Of a stretch of 64,000 bases of DNA, positions 39,815 to 48,333 are shown piece by piece. How positions within the stretch are numbered: the first letter of the stretch is position 1; every line of letters begins with the position of its first letter. The notes beneath the pieces are model-generated. The model ran no database searches, was not told the origin of the DNA, and saw only the letters and a list, made by a program, of their open reading frames with translations. The translations under genes were made by a program, and so were the position numbers. The stretch is from Chitinophaga skermanii (GTDB lineage Bacteria; Bacteroidota; Bacteroidia; Chitinophagales; Chitinophagaceae). Location of the stretch: assembly GCF_003259335.1 (NCBI RefSeq), contig NZ_QLLL01000009.1:186001-250000 (forward strand), written 5' to 3'.

Positions 39815-41470
39815 TTAATTCATCACCATCTCCCTTGCATTTTCCAATGCTGCTGCCGTTGGTTTTTCACCTCCTAGCATCTGGGCAATGGCTTGAATGC
39901 GTTCTTCGCGGCTTAGTACCCTAATGTGCGAAGTCACCTTCTGGTTCTCGGTTTTCTTATACACGAAATAATGTGCATCTGCTTTACCTGCAATTTGCGG
40001 CTGGTGCGTAATACAAATTACTTGGTGCGCCTTGGCCAGTTCTTTCATGATAATACCTACCTGTTTGGCAGCTTCCCCGGAAATACCGGTATCAATCTCA
40101 TCAAAGATTAAGGTTGGTAACGCTTCTTTGCTCGCTACAAGCGATTTTATACACAACATCAACCTGCTTAGCTCACCCCCACTCGCTACCTTCCTAATAG
40201 GCGCAAAATGGTTGCTTTTGTTCGCATCGAAGAGGAACACGATCTCGTCTTGCCCGAAAGGACCTAAAGCGGTGGTGTTCATACTTACTTTGATACGGGC
40301 ATTTGGCATACCTACTTGCACCAGCAGTTCGTTTACTTTTTGCTCGAACGGCGTAACTTGGGCTGCACGGCGCTTAGTGATGGCATCGGCTTGTTGCTGT
40401 AATTTGCTTTGTTGTTGGGCCAATTCTTTTTCCAATTGGCTGATCTTATCGTCGAGGTTCAGCACATTATCCAAACCTTCTTGGAGGTGCTGTTGGATGG
40501 CTAATAGCTCGTTCGTAGTTTGTACACCGTGCTTTTTGAACAGTTTATAACCCAAAGCCAGCCGATCACTCAACTGTTCCATTTTAGCCCCGTCGAAATT
40601 CACTTGGTCGTTTAAACGCTCAATCTCTTGGGTAATGTCTTGTAACTCAACGTAAGAGGATTGCATCCTGCCAGCGAGGCTAGGGATGTCTTTATGGAAA
40701 TTGGCGAGGGATTGTAAACTCGACTGCAACTGTTTAAGTGTTTGCAGAATGGGTTGTTCATCTTCTTCCAATTGATAATAAATCCTATTCAGCGTGTTCT
40801 TAATCTCTTCGCTATGACTTAATACTTTCAAATCGGCATCGGCCTGCTCAATTTCGTTTTCACTGAAATTGGCTTCTACTAACTCGTCTAATAAGAACTT
40901 ATTGTAATCGGTGGTTTTATTGGAGTCGTCGCGTAATTGGATAGCATTTGCCAGCGATTGCTGGGTGCTGAGGTATTTAGCATACCCAATGCTGTAAGTA
41001 TGCAAAACCTCTGCGTTCAACGACAAAGTATCAATAACCTCACGTTGAAACTCCGATAAGCCTAAATCCAGGGTATCAAATTGCTGGTGTAAATCCACGA
41101 AGAAACTCGTGAGATCGGATAATTGGGATAGGTTCACCGGCGTATCGTTGATAAACGCCCGTGATTTACCCGCCGAACTAATTTCACGACGAATAATCAC
41201 CTGCTCGCCTTCAATGTCGAGCTCATGTTCCTCGAAAAATGGCTGTATTTGCTGTTTACGTACGGTAAAAATGCCCTCGATTACACACTTGCGGTCTTTA
41301 TCGAAAAGCACCCCGGGATCGGCACGATCGCCTAAAATAAGCGATAATGCACCCAATAGGATAGATTTACCGGCGCCCGTTTCCCCGGTAATCACATTTA
41401 AGTTGCCCGAAAAGTCAACTTCAAGGTGCTCAATAATGGCGTAGTTCTGAATAATTAAACGTTGCAACAT
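39815..41470 (-). CDS. recN: DNA repair protein RecN
   Basis: RecN is an SMC-like ATPase acting on double-strand breaks. The 551-aa chain has Walker A GETGAGKSILLGALSLILGD near 28 and two coiled-coil arms (about 150-380). The signature is KVASGGELSRLMLCIKSL and Walker B is LPTLIFDEIDTGISGEAA. A hinge is present between the coils. It is monocistronic; the fabI gene lies about 100 bases downstream on the same strand. Confidence 0.95.
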   Translation of the reverse strand: MLQRLIIQNYAIIEHLEVDFSGNLNVITGETGAGKSILLGALSLILGDRADPGVLFDKDRKCVIEGIFTVRKQQIQPFFEEHELDIEGEQVIIRREISSAGKSRAFINDTPVNLSQLSDLTSFFVDLHQQFDTLDLGLSEFQREVIDTLSLNAEVLHTYSIGYAKYLSTQQSLANAIQLRDDSNKTTDYNKFLLDELVEANFSENEIEQADADLKVLSHSEEIKNTLNRIYYQLEEDEQPILQTLKQLQSSLQSLANFHKDIPSLAGRMQSSYVELQDITQEIERLNDQVNFDGAKMEQLSDRLALGYKLFKKHGVQTTNELLAIQQHLQEGLDNVLNLDDKISQLEKELAQQQSKLQQQADAITKRRAAQVTPFEQKVNELLVQVGMPNARIKVSMNTTALGPFGQDEIVFLFDANKSNHFAPIRKVASGGELSRLMLCIKSLVASKEALPTLIFDEIDTGISGEAAKQVGIIMKELAKAHQVICITHQPQIAGKADAHYFVYKKTENQKVTSHIRVLSREERIQAIAQMLGGEKPTAAALENAREMVMN

Positions 41471-41563
41471 ATCACAGGTAGTTCCTATTTGCGACCACCA
41501 AATTCCAAATAAAAATCAACAAAGAAAATTACATTTACCCACATTTATTGCAGGTTTGCATGC

Positions 41564-43054
41564 TCAACCGCCGTTAACCCTTAATAGGCCTGCTTTTGCG
41601 CGTTGATCCAAGGAATTTTTATAGTCGTGGCCTTCCATATCTAAACATGCGTTAAAACACTCGATGGCCTTGTCTTTATCTTTTCTTTTTTCATAAATAT
41701 AACCCATTTGTAATGCCGACCGGGCCGCAAAATATTCCGGCCTGTTAGCGCCCAAACGCATGGTTACCTGGTACATCCTAATTGCTTGATCATCATTACC
41801 TATATCGTCGTAAATACGACCTAAACGGTAGGCATACTCCAATTGCTCGCTGATGGTACTAAAATCGGCCGCCTTCTTAGTTTGCAGTAATTGCAAGGCT
41901 TCATTGAAATAACCGCCATCGCTCAACAAGCGGGCTTTCAGCAAAGTTACATTTGGCCATTTGCCGCTTTTCGCATCCTTGAGGGCTTGTTTGTCGGCAT
42001 CCGTTTCCGTGTTGCCACGGTTCAGGATCATTTGGCGGTATTTATTTGCCATATCCTGGTTGCCTTTAATATAATAGGCCCAACTCATCCGCTGTAAGGC
42101 TTCCTTCACATAGAACTTGCCTTTGAAATTACGTAAGAACTTATCGAAATACACCACGGCACTATCGTCGAGATGGTCGAGACGCATTACGCCGGCGAGG
42201 TAATATTGGTAATATAAATCGGTATACTCGTTGCTCGGCACCCGGTTAGCGAGTACTTCTAAGCCTTGGGCAGCCTTTTGGTTATTCATCGACAAATTAG
42301 CCACCATTAAGGCAAAGAGGTAATTGTGCTTGGTATCGAGCTGGCGTTGTTGAATGAATTGCCAGAGTTCTTCGGGTTTATTTTCTATAAATAGTTTTAA
42401 GTAGCAGTAATAGTAATACGACTCTTCTTTGAATATAACGGCAGTGGGGGCTTGGCTATTCACGAAATTATTCATGTTTTGCATGCCGGTTTTAATGCTG
42501 CCTTTGAGTCCAAGGATATTGGTAATCCATTTATACCCTTCGGGAATGGTACCGAACACGGTTTGCATCGTGCCAATCATCATCGTGTTGGGTAGAAAGG
42601 AGGGAAATTTGCGGTTATTATCTTTGAATTGTTGGTATGCGCGGCGGATTTCCCAAGTGGCATCCCATTTCTCCCCGAATTTAACCCTTACCAGCGCCCA
42701 TTGGAACTTGATGGCGGCTTGGGTATAGAGGTAATAAGGCGATTCGGAGGGGCCTTCCTGCATTTTGGAGATCCTTTCGGCGCGTAACTGCTTCTTACTA
42801 TTATATTCAGCGGGATCTTCATTAAAGAAAAGGGGGAAGAAATCGCAATAATTATCTAAAAAATACGGTATGAGGTTATTCGGGTTCTCTCTTTTCTCCG
42901 CTTCTAACAAAGCTTTACCGGTACCAAGGCGGAGTTGCATAATAGCATCGTAGGCCTCTTGGCAGCGTGGGTTGAAATCGTAAGTTTTCTGCTGGGCGAA
43001 TAGTGCTGAAGCAGGGAATACACATACGAGTAATAGGAACAGTACGAAACGCAT
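41564..43054 (-). CDS. exported TPR-repeat protein
   Basis: The start is the ATG at 43054, which gives a signal peptide (MRFVLFLLLVCVFPASALFAQ); the longer frame from 43111 lacks one. The 496-aa mature protein has several tetratricopeptide-like helical pairs. Clear examples are near the C-terminus (YRLGRIYDDIGNDDQAIRMY, ALQMGYIYEKRKDKDKAIECF). The N-terminal part holds the TPR-like RLGTGKALLEAEKRENPNNL. It is probably periplasmic and a protein-interaction scaffold; the partner is unknown. Confidence 0.82.
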   Translation of the reverse strand: MRFVLFLLLVCVFPASALFAQQKTYDFNPRCQEAYDAIMQLRLGTGKALLEAEKRENPNNLIPYFLDNYCDFFPLFFNEDPAEYNSKKQLRAERISKMQEGPSESPYYLYTQAAIKFQWALVRVKFGEKWDATWEIRRAYQQFKDNNRKFPSFLPNTMMIGTMQTVFGTIPEGYKWITNILGLKGSIKTGMQNMNNFVNSQAPTAVIFKEESYYYYCYLKLFIENKPEELWQFIQQRQLDTKHNYLFALMVANLSMNNQKAAQGLEVLANRVPSNEYTDLYYQYYLAGVMRLDHLDDSAVVYFDKFLRNFKGKFYVKEALQRMSWAYYIKGNQDMANKYRQMILNRGNTETDADKQALKDAKSGKWPNVTLLKARLLSDGGYFNEALQLLQTKKAADFSTISEQLEYAYRLGRIYDDIGNDDQAIRMYQVTMRLGANRPEYFAARSALQMGYIYEKRKDKDKAIECFNACLDMEGHDYKNSLDQRAKAGLLRVNGG

Positions 43055-43123
43055 AATCGAAATTCTAATAATAATGGGCAGATATGATTTGTTTTTGCCT
43101 AGGACTAGCAAAAATCGGGCAAT

Positions 43124-43157
43124 AAAAAAAAGAGCATCCTAAGATGCCCTCTTTTTT
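43124..43157 (-). terminator. intrinsic terminator after the zinc-ribbon gene
   Basis: GCATC pairs with GATGC and, after a 2-base bulge, AAAGA pairs with TCTTT. The minus strand ends in T8. It lies 29 bases beyond the stop at 43186. Confidence 0.65.
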
Positions 43158-43185
43158 CTTGTATTTTTATAAACCCTTATTTCAA

Positions 43186-43938
43186 TTAAATCTCGGTGGA
43201 TGCATCGAGATCATTATCTACCAAGATACGACCACAGTGTTCGCAAACGATGATTTTCTTACGTTGACGAATTTCTGCTTGGCGTTGTGGCGGGATAGCG
43301 TTGAAGCAACCACCGCAAGAATCTCTTACGATTGTTACCACGGCTAAACCGTTACGGTAGTTTTTACGGATTTTTTCGTAAGCCGACAATAAACGAGCAT
43401 CTACTTTCTCACGAGCTTCGTCACTTTGTTTACGGTATGCTTTTTCTTCTTTCTCAGTTTCGCCGATGATTTTTTCGAGTTCACCTTTCTTGTGTTTCAG
43501 GTTACTTTCTTTATCACTAATGCTTCTTTTTGCTGATTCAAGAACACGAGATTTATCTTTAATTTCTTCGTTAGCGTCTTTGATATGCTTTTCAGCTAGT
43601 TTAATTTCAAGCGTTTGCATTTCAATTTCCTTGCTAATCGCTTCAAACTCACGGCTGTTTTTAACGTTGTTCTGTTGTTTCTCGTACTTTTTGATCAAAG
43701 CGTCCGCATCTTTCATCAAGTTCTTTTTAGAACTAATGAAGTCTTGGATGCCTTTCACTTCCTCTTCGATATGAGATTGGCGGTGGTTAAGGCCCTCGAT
43801 CTCATCTTCCAAGTCTTTAACTTCGATCGGCAACTCCCCTTTAAGGATTTGGATCTCGTCCAACTTAGAGTCAATCTTCTGTAACTTCAGTACAGACACT
43901 AATTTTTCCTCTACAGAGTATTCTTTAACAGTAGCCAT
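43186..43938 (-). CDS. coiled-coil protein with C4 zinc ribbon (CT398-like)
   Basis: The 250-aa protein is mostly a long coiled coil (about 10-190, rich in K/E heptads). A C-terminal zinc ribbon with two CxxC pairs follows: SCGGCFNAIPP and VCEHCGRILV. This is the zf-RING_7/CT398 architecture, conserved beside Nif3-family genes in Bacteroidota. The biochemical role is not settled; links to flagellar/secretion or RNA handling have been proposed for relatives. It begins three bases after the stop of the Nif3-like gene, so the two are one transcript. Confidence 0.88.
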   Translation of the reverse strand: MATVKEYSVEEKLVSVLKLQKIDSKLDEIQILKGELPIEVKDLEDEIEGLNHRQSHIEEEVKGIQDFISSKKNLMKDADALIKKYEKQQNNVKNSREFEAISKEIEMQTLEIKLAEKHIKDANEEIKDKSRVLESAKRSISDKESNLKHKKGELEKIIGETEKEEKAYRKQSDEAREKVDARLLSAYEKIRKNYRNGLAVVTIVRDSCGGCFNAIPPQRQAEIRQRKKIIVCEHCGRILVDNDLDASTEI

Positions 43939-43941
43939 GTA

Positions 43942-45042
43942 TTATAAATAATTTACCGGGTTTGTGCAAATGGTAGATTTAAGAGGCGCAAAATTAAGGA
44001 ATTTTTCAGTCAATATATGATAAAATAATTCCACTACGAACTGCTCACTCTCAAAATGCCCTACATCTGCTATAATCAATTGATTTTCAGCATCAAAAAA
44101 CTCATGGTATTTAAAATCTGCTGTCACGAATGCATCTGCCCCGGCGGCCCTGGCTGATTTTAAGAGGAAGCTACCTGCGCCACCACATACGGCTACTTTT
44201 TTCACGGGCTTACCGCGTAACGGGGTGTAACGTACGCAACCGGTGTGCATTTGCTCCTTCACCATCTTCAAAAACGCCATCTCGTCCAACGGCTCTCTCA
44301 GCTCGCCTATCAATCCTGCGCCCACTTGTTGGTACTCATTATCCAAACTTATTATATCATACGCCACCTCTTCATAAGGATGCGCCGATAACAATGCACT
44401 TATTATGTTTCGCTGTAATGGAAGGGGGAAAATAACTTCAAGCTTCATTTCCGGCTCGGTATGGCGACTGCCTACCTCGCCAACATATGGATTTGCACTC
44501 CCGCCGGCTTTAAAGGTTCCTTGCCCTTCATTACTAAAGCTACATTCACTATACTGCCCAATGTCGCCCGCACCTGCATTAAATAATGCTTGCTTTACTT
44601 GTTCTACCTGGGCAAGTGGTACGAATGTATATAACTTTTTTAACAAATCACGTTTTGGCGACAGAATCACGTTATTTTCCAATCCCAACTGCTTAGCCAT
44701 CATAGCACACACCCCGTTACGCACATTATCCAAGTTCGTATGAGCCGCGTACACAGCAATATCATGCTTAATGGCCTTAATGGCCACGCGCTCCACGTAG
44801 TTCTTGCCATTAATCTTCTTCAACCCACCAAATACGATCGGGTGATGCGCCACCACCAAGTTACACCCCTTCTCTATCGCTTCATCGATCACGGCCTCCG
44901 TAGCATCCAAGGTTAATAACGCATTCGTTAACTCCCAGTTCGGATCACCGAAAATTAATCCCGCATTATCATAACTTTCTTGGTATTGTAACGGCGCATA
45001 CGCCTCAATGGCCTGCACCACATCTTTTATACGTAACTTCAT
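43942..45042 (-). CDS. Nif3-like (DUF34) dinuclear metal-centre protein
   Basis: The 366-aa protein has the Nif3 core in two halves separated by an inserted PII/CutA-like domain (about 125-230), the long form common in Bacteroidota. Metal ligands are visible in VVAHHPIVFGG and AAHTNLD in the first half and DVGHFESEQF in the second. Nif3 homologues are metal-binding hexamers, with GTP cyclohydrolase-like activity suggested for some; function is not firm. It is paired with the zinc-ribbon gene three bases downstream. Confidence 0.92.
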   Translation of the reverse strand: MKLRIKDVVQAIEAYAPLQYQESYDNAGLIFGDPNWELTNALLTLDATEAVIDEAIEKGCNLVVAHHPIVFGGLKKINGKNYVERVAIKAIKHDIAVYAAHTNLDNVRNGVCAMMAKQLGLENNVILSPKRDLLKKLYTFVPLAQVEQVKQALFNAGAGDIGQYSECSFSNEGQGTFKAGGSANPYVGEVGSRHTEPEMKLEVIFPLPLQRNIISALLSAHPYEEVAYDIISLDNEYQQVGAGLIGELREPLDEMAFLKMVKEQMHTGCVRYTPLRGKPVKKVAVCGGAGSFLLKSARAAGADAFVTADFKYHEFFDAENQLIIADVGHFESEQFVVELFYHILTEKFLNFAPLKSTICTNPVNYL

Positions 45043-45099
45043 GCTGCTTTTTTAATTTGTAATCGACAGCCACAAAAATATTGCTTAATTGGATTTGTT

Positions 45100-46611
45100 A
45101 TGAATATTATCAAAACGACAGCAGAATTATACAGCGACTACCAGTCAAAAATGGAGAAAATCGCCGATGTACGGAATGCCATCGCGGTGCTAGGTTGGGA
45201 TCAAGAAACATATTTACCCGGTAAAGGGGCCGCTATCCGTGGCCAACAAATTACCACGCTTTCCACTATTGCCCACGAATTATTCACGGATGCCCAATTA
45301 GGCGATACCTTGCAGGCCCTGCAAAGCCGTGAAGATTTAACAGCTACCCAGAAGAAAAACGTAGCCCTCTCCCTGGAAGACTACGAGAAAAATAAAAAGT
45401 ACCCAGCTGCTTTTGTAGCTGCCCTTTCACAAACTACCTCCGATTGCTACCACGCTTGGATGAAGGCCCGCAAAGAAAATAGCTACGCTGTATTCGAGCC
45501 GTTATTAGAGAAAATGGTGCAATTGAAGAAAGAAGAAACCCATATTCTCGGGTATACCGGTCACCCTTATAATGCCCTACTTAACGAATACGAAAAAGGC
45601 ATCAACATACAAACACTCGACACCGTGTTTGCCGATGTAAAAACGTCTTTATCTCCTTTATTACAAGCCATTGCCGCGAAGCCGAAACCTAATAATGCCT
45701 TCTTACAACAGCATTACCCCAAAGATGCACAATGGCAATATGGCTTGAAACTGCTCAAAGAAATGGGATTCGATTTCGAAGCAGGTAGGCAAGATCTTAG
45801 TGAACACCCTTTCACTACCAGCTTTAACCCGCACGATGTTCGTGTAACTACCCGCGTAGATGAACAAGATTTTAGCAACATGACCTGGAGCTGTATCCAC
45901 GAAGGTGGTCACGCTTTGTACGAACAAGGTTTGCTGATTTCCGAGTACGGGCTTCCATGCGGAGAGGCGGCTAGCTTGGGTATCCACGAATCGCAATCGC
46001 GCCTTTGGGAAAACAATGTTGGTCGTGGTTTAGCATATTGGCAGTACAACTATCCTGCTTTACAGAAGGAGTTTGCAAACAACTTATCAAATGTTTCTTT
46101 GGAGGAATTCTACCACGCTATTAACCTGGTACAACCTTCCTTACAACGTACGGAAGCCGATGAATTAACCTACCATTTCCACGTGATGATTCGTTATGAA
46201 ATTGAAAAAGGATTGATTGAAGGTAGCGTATCGACAAAGGATTTGAACCATACTTGGAATCAATACTACAAACAATATTTAAACGTAGATGTGCCGAATG
46301 ATGGCGCCGGTGTATTACAAGATATACATTGGTCGCACGGCAGCTTTGGGTACTTCCCTACCTATTCTTTAGGAAGTTTTTACGCGGCCCAGTTCTATGC
46401 AGCTGCACAACGCCAAATGAAAGACCTATCGCAAAATATTGCTACAGGCGATTACCATGCTTTGTTACAATGGTTGCGTAATAACATCCATGTACATGGT
46501 CGTTTTTACACGTCGAATGAACTATGTGAAAAAGTAACGGGCGAGCCTTTGAATTTTAAATACTTTATGGACTACGCACAGGCGAAGTATGCAGGCATTT
46601 ACGGGATATAA
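45100..46611 (+). CDS. carboxypeptidase Taq (M32) metalloprotease
   Basis: The 503-aa enzyme removes C-terminal residues from peptides with a metal ion. The HExxH motif is HEGGHALYEQG (about 268), with the third ligand Glu in the following helix (ESQSRLWENNVGR). Family features DQETYLPGKGAAIRGQQ and SPHTVDVRVTTRVDE-like NPHDVRVTTRVDEQDF are present, and the length is usual for M32. It has no signal peptide, so it is cytosolic. It is monocistronic and ends in a strong terminator. Confidence 0.94.
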   Translation: MNIIKTTAELYSDYQSKMEKIADVRNAIAVLGWDQETYLPGKGAAIRGQQITTLSTIAHELFTDAQLGDTLQALQSREDLTATQKKNVALSLEDYEKNKKYPAAFVAALSQTTSDCYHAWMKARKENSYAVFEPLLEKMVQLKKEETHILGYTGHPYNALLNEYEKGINIQTLDTVFADVKTSLSPLLQAIAAKPKPNNAFLQQHYPKDAQWQYGLKLLKEMGFDFEAGRQDLSEHPFTTSFNPHDVRVTTRVDEQDFSNMTWSCIHEGGHALYEQGLLISEYGLPCGEAASLGIHESQSRLWENNVGRGLAYWQYNYPALQKEFANNLSNVSLEEFYHAINLVQPSLQRTEADELTYHFHVMIRYEIEKGLIEGSVSTKDLNHTWNQYYKQYLNVDVPNDGAGVLQDIHWSHGSFGYFPTYSLGSFYAAQFYAAAQRQMKDLSQNIATGDYHALLQWLRNNIHVHGRFYTSNELCEKVTGEPLNFKYFMDYAQAKYAGIYGI

Positions 46612-46629
46612 TTTTTCCAAACAAATACG

Positions 46630-46665
46630 AATAAGAAAGGCGCTATAGTAAGCGCCTTTCTTATT
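46630..46665. terminator. strong bidirectional terminator
   Basis: A perfect 15-bp stem (AATAAGAAAGGCGCT / AGCGCCTTTCTTATT) with a 6-base loop lies between the convergent M32 and rhodanese genes. Confidence 0.9.
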
Positions 46666-46684
46666 CATTCGTATGATATATCAA

Positions 46685-47392
46685 CTATTTACTTGCTTTC
46701 TTTAGCGCAGCATCGAATGTTTCAGTATCGACAATACCTTCTTGTCGCCATACTTCTTTGCCACCTTTAAAAAGTATAAAAGTGGGCAGCTTTGTAGCAG
46801 ATAAGTATTTCATTACATCGGTATCGTTACCACCGTCGACTTTCACTAATGTCACTTGTTTGTTTGTATTGAGCCAAGCCTCTACCACAGGTTCCATTTT
46901 GCGGCAAGGTGGGCACCAAGTAGCGCCAACATCTACGAGTATGTAGCCTTCTTGCTTAATGGCATTATCGAAATCTTCAACGGGCATTTGCGCGGTTGTA
47001 GGATTTCCTTGTAGCGGTAGGTCAGACTGTTTCCATGCATTGATACCGCCATCCATTTCTACAACATTGGCAAACCCGTTGCTACGCATCCATTTGGCGG
47101 CAGCAGCGCTACGGCCTCCGCTGAGGCAGTAAACGTATACGGGTTTCTCTTTATCGAGAAATTTAATGCGTTCAAAAAACTCGTCTTTCTTCGTGTAATC
47201 GGCTTGTAGGGCGCCTTCGAGGTGACCTGTACTAAATTCTGATGCTGTTCTTACATCGAGGATTTGGATGTTTGGTTGCTGCGTAGCCTTTTCGAATGTA
47301 GGGATATCGACTGCTTTATTTTGTGCCTTAGCGAAATGGGATGCAAGCACAAATAAGCAAGCCCAGCTAAGCTTTCTAACTACCTTTTTCAT
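46685..47392 (-). CDS. exported rhodanese-thioredoxin fusion
   Basis: The 235-aa protein has a signal peptide (MKKVVRKLSWACLFVLASHFAKA). A rhodanese domain follows, with active cysteine in VYVYCLSGGRSAAAAKWM (about 90). The C-terminal thioredoxin domain has the redox motif WCPPC in VGATWCPPCRKM and the cis-Pro KLPTFILFKGGKEVW. The two active sites in one periplasmic chain suggest sulfane-sulfur or disulfide exchange; substrates are unknown. Monocistronic. Confidence 0.9.
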   Translation of the reverse strand: MKKVVRKLSWACLFVLASHFAKAQNKAVDIPTFEKATQQPNIQILDVRTASEFSTGHLEGALQADYTKKDEFFERIKFLDKEKPVYVYCLSGGRSAAAAKWMRSNGFANVVEMDGGINAWKQSDLPLQGNPTTAQMPVEDFDNAIKQEGYILVDVGATWCPPCRKMEPVVEAWLNTNKQVTLVKVDGGNDTDVMKYLSATKLPTFILFKGGKEVWRQEGIVDTETFDAALKKASK

Positions 47393-47490
47393 GTGTATGG
47401 TTTAATCTGGAGGATATTGGCAAAAAAGAGAAGTACTTTTTCCCTGCATCCTAAAAATAAGCGCAAAAAGTGGCAAAGCCAAATGTAATC

Positions 47491-48114
47491 TTAGCGGAAA
47501 TAGTGGCCTCTTGGCGATGTGATGATCTTTTCTCGTTTGCGGAAACTGAAAAACAGTTCGTTTCCTTGCCGCGCGGGATGCGAATTAATGCAAGGTGCAA
47601 AGATGTGAAAATTGAAATACGGTTCGAATAAGCGCCTGTAATCCTTCACAGAACCACCAAATGGAGGACCCGGTTGTTCGAAGTTCTTCTTGAAAATTAC
47701 GCCAACAAAGCGTCCATTCAACCATAACAATTGATGCATCTTCTGCGCATACCTTTCGCGCAAAGCAGGATCGATGGCCGATAAGAAGGTTTGCTCCAGT
47801 ATCAAATCATACTCCCCATCATGACGAAAAAAATCGCCGGCAATAAAATTAATCCCCGTTTCGCGGTACTTCCGCTTTAAGTTAAGTACCAATGCATCGG
47901 AAATATCTACTACGGTAATATCTGTGAAACCCTTATCCCACAAATATTTTGCTTCGTAACTATTGCCGCCGCCTGGGATTAAAATCCGTGCGTTTAAATG
48001 CGGGTACTGATTAATAAAGGCTTCTAAAGGAGGTGAAACACGACCCATATCCCACCCTATATCACCGGTTCGATAACGCTCATTCCAGTAATGCTTGTCC
48101 AATGTTCCACTCAT
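47491..48114 (-). CDS. thiopurine S-methyltransferase-family methyltransferase
   Basis: The 207-aa class I SAM-dependent methyltransferase has YWNERYRTGDIGWDMGRVSPPL (the TPMT family start), a variant motif I ARILIPGGGNSYEAKYLW, and VVDISDALVLNLKRKY. The acidic end of strand 4 is YDLILEQTFLSAIDP. Members methylate thiols, selenium or tellurium compounds. The substrate is not known here. Its C-terminus is longer than usual (FRKREKIITSPRGHYFR). Confidence 0.87.
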   Translation of the reverse strand: MSGTLDKHYWNERYRTGDIGWDMGRVSPPLEAFINQYPHLNARILIPGGGNSYEAKYLWDKGFTDITVVDISDALVLNLKRKYRETGINFIAGDFFRHDGEYDLILEQTFLSAIDPALRERYAQKMHQLLWLNGRFVGVIFKKNFEQPGPPFGGSVKDYRRLFEPYFNFHIFAPCINSHPARQGNELFFSFRKREKIITSPRGHYFR

Positions 48115-48333
48115 AAAATGGTAATCACGGTTAATTGGTTACTAAATAGTAGGCAAATTAGATCTCGACTAAATTCAAGGCAATTAAAGCATAAATAGCC
48201 AATTGGTTTGAAAAGTAATTGTTAACATAACAAATAATTGTTTTTTTAATATTAATTTTATCCTTTCAACCCGGTTCTGGAAATGCCAACTGTGCCGGGT
48301 TTACCATTTCCAATAAAAACCCTACACCTGCTG

